In this document: piece after piece, positions 45,542 to 53,706 of the stretch
Position numbering within the stretch: the stretch's first letter is position 1
Layout: every line of letters begins with the position of its first letter
Source: Brotonthovivens ammoniilytica
GTDB taxonomy: Bacteria > Bacillota > Clostridia > Lachnospirales > Lachnospiraceae
Assembly (NCBI RefSeq): GCF_025566885.1
Contig: NZ_JAOQJQ010000004.1
Location: 298,552-362,551, forward strand
DNA length: 64,000 bases
Direction of reading: 5' to 3'
Program-made: the position numbers and the translations under genes
The notes under the pieces: model-generated
The model's database searches: none
What the model was told of the DNA's origin: nothing
The model's input: the letters and a program-made list of their open reading frames with translations, nothing else

Positions 45542-45598
45542 AAATTTCTCCTTCTCAATACTAACTAGGCATCAGGGTATAAATACACCGATTATGTT

Positions 45599-45604
45599 AT
45601 TATA
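45599..45604 (-). promoter_or_regulatory. Candidate -10 of the gdpP promoter
   Basis: TATAAT on the minus strand, 58 bp before the gdpP start; the -35 is weak. Confidence 0.4.
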
Positions 45605-45697
45605 ACACAATACCTGTTTTGAAAAAAGCCCCGGCAGCTTATTCCTGTCCGCGGCAGCGCGGTCTTTCTAAATTATTTTTATGTCACAGCACGTGAG

Positions 45698-45781
45698 TAT
45701 GCAAAAACGCCGAAACCCCGGCTATTCCTGTACCCCCGGTAATTACCCGGTTTACAGGGACAGCCGCTGGTCCCGGCGCCT
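45698..45781 (-). terminator. Complex terminator after fur
   Basis: On the minus strand GCGCCG pairs with CGGCG, then TTTTTGC. Inside are CGGCT...AGCCG, TCCCTGTA/TACAGGA and ACCGGGTAA/TTACCGGG. The whole is about 75 nt and much larger than a simple terminator. It begins within 20 bp of the fur stop. Confidence 0.65.
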
Positions 45782-45793
45782 AATATCATACTA

Positions 45794-46063
45794 CTATTTT
45801 GCCTCCTGACAGTTTACAAATTTCTCTTGTCTGACGCAGTAACTGCATCGTTTTTCGAGAATACCGATTTCCTCCAGAGTATCCAGCATACGGTATACCG
45901 TGGCGATTCCGATACTACTGTCCTTTTTAATTGCTTCATAGTAGATATCTTTACAGTTTTCCCAGTCCTGCTGCAAAATTATTTCGAGAATTATTTTCCG
46001 CTGACCGGTAATCCGTTTTCCATGTTTCTTTAATTCCTGCAGTACATAGTCCTGTCTGCTCAT
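45794..46063 (-). CDS. Short Fur-family regulator
   Basis: Only 89 residues, against about 140 for typical Fur. The winged-helix DNA-binding domain is complete (KRITGQRKIILEIIL, GIATVYRMLDTLEEIGIL), but the C-terminal metal/dimer domain is missing; the protein ends CSYCVRQEKFVNCQEAK with three cysteines. A terminator begins just after the stop, so no lost 3' part is apparent. It is last in the feoA-feoA-feoB-Cys-rich-fur operon. It may act as an accessory iron regulator. Confidence 0.82.
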   Translation of the reverse strand: MSRQDYVLQELKKHGKRITGQRKIILEIILQQDWENCKDIYYEAIKKDSSIGIATVYRMLDTLEEIGILEKRCSYCVRQEKFVNCQEAK

Positions 46064-46065
46064 GT

Positions 46066-46206
46066 TCAGCTCTCCTTATGACAGCCCGCACAATTCCCAC
46101 TGCACCCGCTGCAGGACTTCCCGCTCTTTTTATCTTTGATTAACGACCTAACGGCCAGTATCACTGCTCCCACAACAAGCAGAGCGACAATAATTGTAGC
46201 TGCCAT
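46066..46206 (-). CDS. FeoB-associated Cys-rich membrane protein
   Basis: A 46-residue protein beginning MAATIIVALLVVGAVILAVR (one membrane helix), then a basic stretch and a cysteine cluster SCSGCSGNCAGC, ending in HKES. This matches the small Cys-rich membrane proteins that accompany FeoB in many Firmicutes. It lies 22 bp after feoB, and its stop is 2 bp before the fur start; GGAG inside its 3' end serves fur. The cysteine cluster may bind iron. Role is inferred from context. Confidence 0.9.
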   Translation of the reverse strand: MAATIIVALLVVGAVILAVRSLIKDKKSGKSCSGCSGNCAGCHKES

Positions 46207-46228
46207 GAAATTACCTCTTTTCTATAAA

Positions 46229-48373
46229 CTATGCTTTCATCATTTTTGTTCCAACCACATAAGACTTATTCTCACGATACGGACGAAGCAGCAAATACAG
46301 GAAGATGATTACAATTACAATTGCAACAACAGTTCCTACAGAAAATACGCCTGTTGTGAAGAATGTTCCAAGCTGGAAGATACACAAGGATGCCACATAA
46401 GCCAGCAGGCACTGATATCCAATTGCCGCCCAGAACCATTTGTGATTATTCATCTCCCGTTTGATAGCTCCCATTGCTGCAAAGCATGGAGCACAAAGAA
46501 GATTAAATACCAGGAAGGAATATGCTGCTACTGATGTCATGCTTGCCTGAAGAGTTCCCCAGATCTCAGCTCCATTTTCCGAAACTTCTGCCACACCAAA
46601 GAGTATTCCAAGTGTTCCTACTACATTTTCCTTCGCTACCAGACCGGTGATAGCTGCCACGGACATTCTCCATTCGCCCCATCCGAGAGGTTTGAAGATC
46701 CATGCAATTGCTGTACCAATTCCGCAGAGAATACTTCCCTCACTCAGCTCATCGACTCTTCCAAAGTGTCCGTCCACCATACCATAGTTGGAGGTAAACC
46801 AGATAAAGATTGTGGAAAGTAAAATAATTGTGCCGGCTTTTTTAATAAAGGACCAGCCGCGTTCCCACATGCTGCGCAGAACATTTCCAACCGTAGGCAT
46901 GTGGTAAGCCGGAAGCTCCATAACAAACGGCGCCGGTTCTCCTGCAAAAGGTTTCGTCTTTTTAAGTATTATACCAGAGCATACAATTGCTGCAATACCT
47001 ACAAAATATGCACTTGGAGCTACCCACCATGCATCATTAAACAAAGCACCGGCAATCAAAGCGATGATCGGCAGTTTTGCTCCGCATGGAATAAAGGTAG
47101 TTGTCATAATTGTCATCTTACGGTCTCTGTCACTTTCAATTGTTCTAGAAGCCATAACTCCGGGAACGCCGCAGCCGGTACCAATCAGCATTGGAATAAA
47201 TGATTTTCCGGAAAGTCCGAATTTACGGAAAATACGGTCCATAATAAATGCAACACGGGCCATATAACCGCACGCCTCTAAAAATGCCAGGCAGATAAAC
47301 AGTACAAGCATCTGAGGTACGAAACCAAGCACCGCACCTACACCGGCTACAATACCATTTACAATCAGATCCATCAGCCATTCTGCACAATGCACATTTG
47401 TGAGGAACGTAGTTAAAAACATCGGGATTCCATTTTCGCCAAAGGCTACATCATTTACCCAGTCAGTCAGCGTCGCGCCAACAGTTGTTACGGAAAGGAA
47501 ATATACCAGAAACATAATTCCTGCAAATATTGGCAGCGCCAGGATTCTGTTGGTAACCACCTTATCAATTTTATCAGAAAGTGTCTCTTTCCCTCTGCTG
47601 GATTTCTTATAGCAGCTGTCGATCATTGATGCAATATATACATAACGTTCGTTTGTGATGATACTCTCGGAATCATCATCCAGCGCGCCTTCTGCCTCTG
47701 TGATAATTGACTCTACATTTGGTGCAGATTTCATTTCTGCCTTAATTTTATCGTCTCTTTCAAATAATTTAATAGCAAAGAAACGTTTCTGCTCCTGAGG
47801 AATATCAGCCCCCAGCTTATTCTCAATATCTTTCAGATAAATTTCCACTTCATCTGAAAAAGAGTGAACCGGAACTGCTGCTTTTTTGCTGGCAAGAGCT
47901 ACTGCTCTTTTAGCTGCTTCCATAATTCCGTCGCCCTTTAACGCGGAGATGGCAACTGCCTCGCATCCGATTTTTTCCGACAATTTTTTCAGGTTAATAT
48001 CATCGCCGTTTTTGCTTACAATATCCATCATGTTTACGGCAAGAACTACCGGGATTCCAAGTTCTACCAGCTGGGTGGTAAGATACAGATTCCTCTCCAG
48101 ATTGGTTCCGTCAATGATATTTAAAATAACATCCGGTTTTTCCTCTAATAAATATTTTCTTGCTACAACTTCCTCCAGCGTATATGGTGAAAGAGAATAT
48201 ATACCTGGAAGGTCTGTAATAATTACATCCTTATGATTTTTTAATTTTCCTTCTTTTTTCTCTACCGTTACGCCCGGCCAGTTTCCTACAAACTGATTTG
48301 CTCCCGTCAATCCGTTAAACAGTGTGGTTTTACCACAGTTTGGATTGCCGGCGAGTGCAATCTTTATTGACAT
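46229..48373 (-). CDS. feoB: Ferrous iron transporter FeoB, copy 2
   Basis: A 714-residue FeoB. The G domain has GNPNCGKTT, DLPGIYSLSPY and AVNMMD, followed by a helical GDI and a membrane domain with GTGCGVPGVMASR gates and WGEWRMSVAAITGLVAKENVVG. The start at 48373 follows AGGAGG with 8-nt spacing; an ATG at 48391 is upstream. It is preceded by two feoA genes and followed by the Cys-rich protein and fur, forming a full Feo operon distinct from the plus-strand feoAB. Confidence 0.95.
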   Translation of the reverse strand: MSIKIALAGNPNCGKTTLFNGLTGANQFVGNWPGVTVEKKEGKLKNHKDVIITDLPGIYSLSPYTLEEVVARKYLLEEKPDVILNIIDGTNLERNLYLTTQLVELGIPVVLAVNMMDIVSKNGDDINLKKLSEKIGCEAVAISALKGDGIMEAAKRAVALASKKAAVPVHSFSDEVEIYLKDIENKLGADIPQEQKRFFAIKLFERDDKIKAEMKSAPNVESIITEAEGALDDDSESIITNERYVYIASMIDSCYKKSSRGKETLSDKIDKVVTNRILALPIFAGIMFLVYFLSVTTVGATLTDWVNDVAFGENGIPMFLTTFLTNVHCAEWLMDLIVNGIVAGVGAVLGFVPQMLVLFICLAFLEACGYMARVAFIMDRIFRKFGLSGKSFIPMLIGTGCGVPGVMASRTIESDRDRKMTIMTTTFIPCGAKLPIIALIAGALFNDAWWVAPSAYFVGIAAIVCSGIILKKTKPFAGEPAPFVMELPAYHMPTVGNVLRSMWERGWSFIKKAGTIILLSTIFIWFTSNYGMVDGHFGRVDELSEGSILCGIGTAIAWIFKPLGWGEWRMSVAAITGLVAKENVVGTLGILFGVAEVSENGAEIWGTLQASMTSVAAYSFLVFNLLCAPCFAAMGAIKREMNNHKWFWAAIGYQCLLAYVASLCIFQLGTFFTTGVFSVGTVVAIVIVIIFLYLLLRPYRENKSYVVGTKMMKA

Positions 48374-48456
48374 TTTCATTTCCTCCTGCATTTCTTGTTC
48401 CTGATTAGTCCCTGCTAACCGCTATGTAAAAAAAATAGTCCCTGCTATTTTTCTTT

Positions 48457-48678
48457 TTATGATATTTCTATCATCTCTGCATCCGCTTTCCGGATGGATA
48501 ATTCGTATCCCCTTACTGTTACTTCAATGGGGTCTCCCAGCGGTGCTACTTTCCGTACAAACACCTGGCAGCCTTTTGTAATTCCCATGTCCATAATCCG
48601 TCTCTTAACTGCTCCTTCCCCATGAAGCTTTACAACGGAAGCCGTTTCGTTTGGCTTTATGTCTTTTAACGTTTTCAT
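48457..48678 (-). CDS. feoA: FeoA domain protein, proximal to feoB copy 2
   Basis: A 73-residue FeoA with GEGAVKRRIMDMGITKG and PLGDPIEVTVRGYELSIRKADA. The start at 48678 follows GGAGG; the longer frame would overlap the upstream feoA. It lies one base after the stop of the preceding feoA. It resembles the FeoA of the plus-strand feoAB more than its immediate neighbour. Confidence 0.93.
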   Translation of the reverse strand: MKTLKDIKPNETASVVKLHGEGAVKRRIMDMGITKGCQVFVRKVAPLGDPIEVTVRGYELSIRKADAEMIEIS

Positions 48679-48679
48679 C

Positions 48680-48904
48680 TTAATCCTCCATCTGAACCAT
48701 GATCTTACCTGCCATTTCTTTGCTGATTGCAACCCGCGATTCTTTTACATTAACAATCACGTTCCCATTGATCTGATTCACTACTGTCACAAATCCTCCG
48801 GTCACAAATCCCAGGGTCTCAAGAAATTTTCTTGTTTCTTCTTTTCCTCCCACTTTTTTGATTGTTGTCTTTTCTCCCGGTTTTACAAAGGTCAACGGCA
48901 TCAT
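48680..48904 (-). CDS. feoA: FeoA domain protein, operon-leading
   Basis: A 74-residue FeoA-like protein (FVKPGEKTTIKKVGGKEETRKFLETLGF... pattern, then VNVKESRVAISKEMAGKIMV). It is more diverged than the next feoA and lacks the PLGDPIE segment. GGAGA precedes the start. Tandem FeoA proteins before FeoB are known in Clostridia. Confidence 0.85.
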   Translation of the reverse strand: MMPLTFVKPGEKTTIKKVGGKEETRKFLETLGFVTGGFVTVVNQINGNVIVNVKESRVAISKEMAGKIMVQMED

Positions 48905-48926
48905 AACATCTCCTATCTGTATTTTA

Positions 48927-48978
48927 GGTTAGTTCTTTCTAACACCCAAAGGTTAGCATCATCTAACCCACATGTCAA
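48927..48978 (-). promoter_or_regulatory. feo operon promoter with two DtxR-type dyads
   Basis: On the minus strand: TTGACA (48978-48973), 17 bp and TAACCT (48955-48950). One dyad, GGTTAG-N6-CTAACC (48951-48968), covers the spacer and -10. A second, GGTTAG-N6-CTAACA (48927-48944), lies at the transcription start. The half-sites match those in the DtxR/IdeR consensus, but the spacing is 6 nt. Confidence 0.75.
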
Positions 48979-49066
48979 CCATTTTCTTCCTTATTGAAAC
49001 TTTTTTTCAATTATTTAAGAATAAAATGTGTTTTTACGCTATAGGAGACACGGCTCTTTCCTTTGG

Positions 49067-49129
49067 CATAAAAAACAAACCTTCAAACCAGATAATTTAT
49101 CATTACCTCAGTCTGAAGGTCTGTATTAT
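49067..49129 (-). terminator. Terminator after the glycerophosphodiesterase gene
   Basis: ACCTTCA and TGAAGGT arms enclose about 35 nt; on the minus strand a T run follows. Confidence 0.65.
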
Positions 49130-49158
49130 TTTTTGATACCGTTATAAATGCCGGCGTC

Positions 49159-51009
49159 TTACTGAAGTCCCAGAAGCTTCTCAATATACTGGTCCCACAG
49201 TCCGCTGTGTTTTTTCTGATAAATCAGCTTCTGAGCCGCTGCCGGCTTGTCTGTAATAATGCCATCTACCCCCATTTCCAACACCCGCTCCATAGAGTCC
49301 TCAGAATTTACTGTCCAGACTAACACTTCTTTTCCCGCCCGGTGAGCCTGATTTACAAACTTCTGCGTCAGCATCATAGCCTCAACACTGTATCCGTCCG
49401 CCGCATCCAGTACGGTAAAATTCCCAAGAGATACCGATGTAATATATACCGTCTGAATTTTAGGGTTAATCTCCTTTATCTTCTCAAGACATTCATATTT
49501 CATGGACGATAACACCACTTCCTTCTGGCAGTGATGCTTCTCCACAATATCCACTACTGACTGCTCAAAGTCCGTTTCGTATCCGGTAGGTTTTAATTCT
49601 ATATTCAGCCTGATCTTACCCTTGGTGTAAGTCAGCACCTCATCCAGAGTTGGAATCACTGTTTCTTTATATTTTTTATCGAACCAGCTGCCCGCATCCA
49701 GATATTTCATCTCATCATAGGTTGTCTCCCATATGTTTTTATCTACACCGGTGGTTCTCTTTAAGTTAGAGTCATGCATAACAATTATTTCGCCGTCTTT
49801 TGTCTGCTGGACATCCAATTCAATGCAGTCAGCACCTATTTCTACAGCACCTTTAAAAGCCGGAATCGTATTTTCTGGATACATCTCAGAATATCCCCGG
49901 TGAGCCGTGATCTTAATATCACTCTGCAGTCCAAGATCTATAACACCTTTTTTCTCGCCGAAGGAATAAATAAAATTAATACCCAGAGCCGCCACCACTG
50001 CAATTGCAATAATCCGTTTCCTGTATTGATACAGCTTTTTAGCCCACTTTGTTTCCTGAAGCCTGTATGCATTCTGCAGATCATCATAGGGACCTGTAAT
50101 AGGCTCCCCTGAAGTTGCTTTCCGGTAGTAAAACAGCATACTAATGCACAGATATACACTAGAAAGGCAGAAGCAAAAATACAGCATTCCCATAACACCC
50201 AGCAGAATGGATACTCCTGACAGTGTCAGACTGCTGAACAAATCCGATGACGCCATAGCTCTGTTGATAGCCGAAATCAGATAAGCTCCGCCCATGATAA
50301 TACCATAATAGACACCCAGAATAATTCCGTTCCAGACAAACAAAACCAAAATATCCTTCCAGAAATGTCCCTTGATTAAAATCCAGCTGTTTCTCCGTCC
50401 TTCTTTAAAAGAAGCCTTCTCCAGGCAAAAATAATGAATACTGTATATCCAATGAAAGGATCTATAGCCTATATAAACCCAGAATGCAATATAAACTATA
50501 AACAGCAGTGTATGGCTTTGAATATACTCAAAAATAAACTCCGGAAGCTCAAAGCTGGAAATATAACCGCTGATCAGTGCAAAATGTGTAACCGGTATAA
50601 TAATCAGAAGATAAAGTATCATCAGCCAGTTTTTCTGTTTAAAGATGTTTAAAGCGCTGAGAGTCCCTTTGCGCAGCAGCGCCAGCAGAGGTATCTTTTG
50701 CTTCCTGTAAGACGCATGAAGGCAGGTAATGATGCAGCAGATATCCAGAAGCGTAAAAAATGCCAGGCACAAAAGCAGCAAAAACAAAATAATCCAGACG
50801 CCTGGCCCTTTCAGATAAACCCCGATATTTTCATCCGAAAGATAATAAAGCCCCCGAACCTTAAGGGAAAGCCTGAAGGCCGCCAGCAATACAGGCCTGA
50901 AAATCGCTGCCATAGAAAATTTATATAAAATCTCGAAAACAAGCAGCGTACCTATATTATATTTCAACAGCCCCCACGCAAATTTTATAAATCGAAAAAC
51001 TTTAACCAT
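49159..51009 (-). CDS. Membrane-anchored glycerophosphodiester phosphodiesterase
   Basis: A 616-residue protein. Residues 1-300 hold about seven hydrophobic segments (a GDPD membrane domain); a further segment is near 332-349. The C-terminal catalytic domain starts at about 366 with ITAHRGYSEMYPENT (His370, Glu379), ELDVQQTKDGEIIVMHD (Glu397, Asp399, His412) and ends with WTVNSEDSMERVLEMGVDGIITDKP. It cleaves glycerophosphodiesters to glycerol-3-phosphate and an alcohol; the membrane domain suggests a lipid or lipoteichoic acid substrate. It is 76 bp downstream of the flippase-like gene. Confidence 0.9.
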   Translation of the reverse strand: MVKVFRFIKFAWGLLKYNIGTLLVFEILYKFSMAAIFRPVLLAAFRLSLKVRGLYYLSDENIGVYLKGPGVWIILFLLLLCLAFFTLLDICCIITCLHASYRKQKIPLLALLRKGTLSALNIFKQKNWLMILYLLIIIPVTHFALISGYISSFELPEFIFEYIQSHTLLFIVYIAFWVYIGYRSFHWIYSIHYFCLEKASFKEGRRNSWILIKGHFWKDILVLFVWNGIILGVYYGIIMGGAYLISAINRAMASSDLFSSLTLSGVSILLGVMGMLYFCFCLSSVYLCISMLFYYRKATSGEPITGPYDDLQNAYRLQETKWAKKLYQYRKRIIAIAVVAALGINFIYSFGEKKGVIDLGLQSDIKITAHRGYSEMYPENTIPAFKGAVEIGADCIELDVQQTKDGEIIVMHDSNLKRTTGVDKNIWETTYDEMKYLDAGSWFDKKYKETVIPTLDEVLTYTKGKIRLNIELKPTGYETDFEQSVVDIVEKHHCQKEVVLSSMKYECLEKIKEINPKIQTVYITSVSLGNFTVLDAADGYSVEAMMLTQKFVNQAHRAGKEVLVWTVNSEDSMERVLEMGVDGIITDKPAAAQKLIYQKKHSGLWDQYIEKLLGLQ

Positions 51010-51085
51010 AAAAAAACTCCTTTTGTACTTTTCTTAGTATAGCACAAATAAGAGTTTTTTTTCGTGTAAATTCATTTCTATTTTG

Positions 51086-52129
51086 TTAATCTTTTATGAC
51101 GCCGCTAGGTTTTTCCATCTCACTCTGCTGTCTGTCCTGCTTTACCTTCCAGCGCCTGTACAAAACATATATGCCTCCCACAGCAAACGGAAAAATAAAT
51201 GTTGCGAAACGGTACAGAAGGGTTACCGCACCGGAAACATGGACACCTACAACCACCCCGATTAAGCTTGTCATAATCACCTCAACAGAGCCGATTCCGG
51301 CCGGAGTAGGTATCACGGCAGCTGTCATTACAGAAAGAGAGCATACCGCAAGAGACTGAAACAAAGTCAGACCCCCGGTTCCAAACAAAATCAAAAAAGG
51401 GATTCCATACCAGAAACAGCACTTTATCAGATTCTTCAAAACGGTAGTAACTAATGTCTTTTTATCTTTCAGTAACTCTGCTGTAGACACTTCCATAATA
51501 TCACAGTTCTTCCGCAAACTTTCCATTACACCATCTAATTTGCCGGATTTATTGAAAATTCCACCAATCTTAAAAAGCAGCCAGTGAAATTTTGCCGAAA
51601 CCGCAAACAGAATTAAAAAAATGGAGATTATCGCTGTCAGCCCGTAAGCCAGGACAAGATACACTGCATATTCACTGTAGTTCCTTACCATAAAATTCCA
51701 GTTAATAAGAAACAGCATCCCACTGAAAAGTGCGATGCTGACCTTATGCATTACGTATTGGATCATATATAATCCAGCGCCTTTAGAGTATTCCACTCCC
51801 GACTGCCCAAGATAATATATTGCCGCAACTCCGCTGCCACTTCCTAGAGTAGCAAGACGGTAAAAGGAACAGTAAAAGGCACAGCACACCGTTCTGCTAT
51901 ATTTGATATCCGGATTATACCGCTTCGCCAGCGAATATGTAATCCAGGCTTCAAACAGATGATAGATGACGGATGAAATACAGATTGCTATCAGCACCAC
52001 CGCCGAGGTCTTCCTCAGCTGACCTAAAATAGGCCCCGCCAAATCACGAAACGTGTATGCGATAATTGCAAGAAGAACAATTACGAAAATAATCTTCGCC
52101 CACATTTTTTTGTTCTTCAAAAGCCTCAA
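51086..52129 (-). CDS. Lysylphosphatidylglycerol synthase TM-region/flippase-like protein
   Basis: A 347-residue membrane protein with about eight helices and no aminoacyl-transferase domain. It has family-like VIPTPAGIGSVEVIMTSL near residue 270-290 and AYTFRDLAGP after the first helix. Relatives include the MprF flippase half and AglD-like proteins. It starts 7 bp after the radical SAM stop and lies upstream of the glycerophosphodiesterase; co-transcription suggests lipid translocation linked to that pair. The lipid is not known. Confidence 0.82.
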   Translation of the reverse strand: MRLLKNKKMWAKIIFVIVLLAIIAYTFRDLAGPILGQLRKTSAVVLIAICISSVIYHLFEAWITYSLAKRYNPDIKYSRTVCCAFYCSFYRLATLGSGSGVAAIYYLGQSGVEYSKGAGLYMIQYVMHKVSIALFSGMLFLINWNFMVRNYSEYAVYLVLAYGLTAIISIFLILFAVSAKFHWLLFKIGGIFNKSGKLDGVMESLRKNCDIMEVSTAELLKDKKTLVTTVLKNLIKCCFWYGIPFLILFGTGGLTLFQSLAVCSLSVMTAAVIPTPAGIGSVEVIMTSLIGVVVGVHVSGAVTLLYRFATFIFPFAVGGIYVLYRRWKVKQDRQQSEMEKPSGVIKD

Positions 52130-52136
52130 CTCCTAG

Positions 52137-53528
52137 CTATTTTTTATAATTTTTATAACCTTTTTTCTCAAATGGATGCTCTGACCAGATTTTCTCCGCA
52201 TGCTCTTTCCATTCTGCCGCATATGGTTCACACTTACCGCAGAGATGCTCTGCAGTCTCCGGAGACTGTAAATCGGTTGATTTAGCCCCAGTTTCTTTTA
52301 CCATTTTCTGAAGCATTTCCGGATTTTCCAGCATCGGACACGGACGCAGCATATTATCATTAAATGGCTGATTGTCTCTGTATGCCTGGAATAATGGCTG
52401 CTGCAGACATTCAAGAATTGTATTCTCACGAATGTTTGCCCCTGAATAGTGAATGAATACACATGGTTCTGCATCTCCATTAGCATTTATATGGAAGTAG
52501 TTTCTTCCTCCGGCAATACATCCACCTACAAATTCACCATCATTCTGGAAGTCCATAAGGAAAATTGGTTTTCCGCCTTCAAGGGCACGAACCTCACGAA
52601 GTCTCTTGTAAATATATTCACGCTGCTCCATAGTAGGCATTAACTCAACATCTGCTTCATTTCCAACCGGCATATAATGGAAATACCATGCATAACGGCA
52701 TCCATGATCAATCATCAGATCATAAAATTCATCAGAAGTAACTGCATCCATATTTTTTCTTGTGTAACATACAGATGTCCCGAAGAATAATCCGTATTCC
52801 TTCATTAAATCCATAGCATGAAGAACCTTCTGGAAAATACCTTCACCACGGCGTCCGTCATTTGCTTCTTCAAACCCTTCCAGACTTAAAGAGAAAGATA
52901 AGTTTCCAAGTTCCTGAACTTTCTTACAAAACTCTTCATCAATAAGTGTTCCATTTGTAAAGCTGTGGAATGCACAATCCCGGTGTTTTTCACACAGTTT
53001 TATAATGTCTGCTTTTCTGACAAGAGGCTCACCGCCGGTAAACATATAGAAGTATACACCAAGCTCTTTTGCCTGTGTAACAATACTGTCCATCTCTTCA
53101 AAAGTAAGATTTAATTTATAACCATATTCTGCAGCCCAGCAGCCGGTACATCTTAAATTACATGCGCTGGTAGGATCCATGAGAATTAACCATGGAATAT
53201 TGCAATTATATATATCTCTGTTCTTACGAATCTGCTTTGTTCCATAAAAAGCCGCTTCAAAACCAAGGTTCAGTGCTGTCATTTTTGCCACATTTGGATG
53301 TAACTCATCTAACATAGTATTGACAAATCTCATCCATTTATGATCCGGATTCTTAATAATTGCTCTTGCACCGTCATATGCTTCTGCACTGAAATTGTCT
53401 CCCATAAATTTCTGGGCAAGATCAACGATTTCCAGTAAACCTTTCTGACGATCTTTATTTAAACGTTTCAATGCAATGTCAATCGCTGCACTAAATGCTT
53501 TTCTCTGTACTGTATGTTTTAAATTTGC
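52137..53528 (-). CDS. Radical SAM protein with SPASM-like C-terminus
   Basis: A 463-residue radical SAM protein. The [4Fe-4S] motif is Cys124-x3-Cys128-x2-Cys131 in DPTSACNLRCTGCWAAEYG, then TGGEPL for SAM binding. The C-terminal region adds cysteines in GGCIAGG, AEPCVF, RPCPM and LCGKCEPY, suggesting an auxiliary cluster. An N-terminal helical domain of about 105 residues precedes the core. GGAGG lies before the ATG at 53528. It leads an operon with a lipid flippase-like protein and a glycerophosphodiesterase. A membrane-lipid cross-linking role, as for radical SAM tetraether or membrane-spanning lipid synthases, is a hypothesis. Confidence 0.85.
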   Translation of the reverse strand, partial: ANLKHTVQRKAFSAAIDIALKRLNKDRQKGLLEIVDLAQKFMGDNFSAEAYDGARAIIKNPDHKWMRFVNTMLDELHPNVAKMTALNLGFEAAFYGTKQIRKNRDIYNCNIPWLILMDPTSACNLRCTGCWAAEYGYKLNLTFEEMDSIVTQAKELGVYFYMFTGGEPLVRKADIIKLCEKHRDCAFHSFTNGTLIDEEFCKKVQELGNLSFSLSLEGFEEANDGRRGEGIFQKVLHAMDLMKEYGLFFGTSVCYTRKNMDAVTSDEFYDLMIDHGCRYAWYFHYMPVGNEADVELMPTMEQREYIYKRLREVRALEGGKPIFLMDFQNDGEFVGGCIAGGRNYFHINANGDAEPCVFIHYSGANIRENTILECLQQPLFQAYRDNQPFNDNMLRPCPMLENPEMLQKMVKETGAKSTDLQSPETAEHLCGKCEPYAAEWKEHAEKIWSEHPFEKKGYKNYKK

Positions 53529-53561
53529 CATGCTTTCTCCTCCATTAAATATAACTGAACC

Positions 53562-53609
53562 AACTGCCACACAGTATATCTGGATTTTATCAGCTTGAAT
53601 ATATGCAAA
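53562..53609 (-). promoter_or_regulatory. Radical SAM promoter block shared with metK
   Basis: The dyad TTGCATATATTCAA (53608-53595), TATACT (53578-53573) and GTGGCAGTT repeat the metK arrangement with the same spacing, and 42 of 48 bases match 18015-18062. Confidence 0.65.
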
Positions 53610-53706
53610 TTGATCTAGTTGTATTTCATTTTAATACATTTACTCCACTTTGTATCTTTATGAGTGACATCATTATTCTTTTGTTCTGTAAATTAAATTT
53701 TTTATC

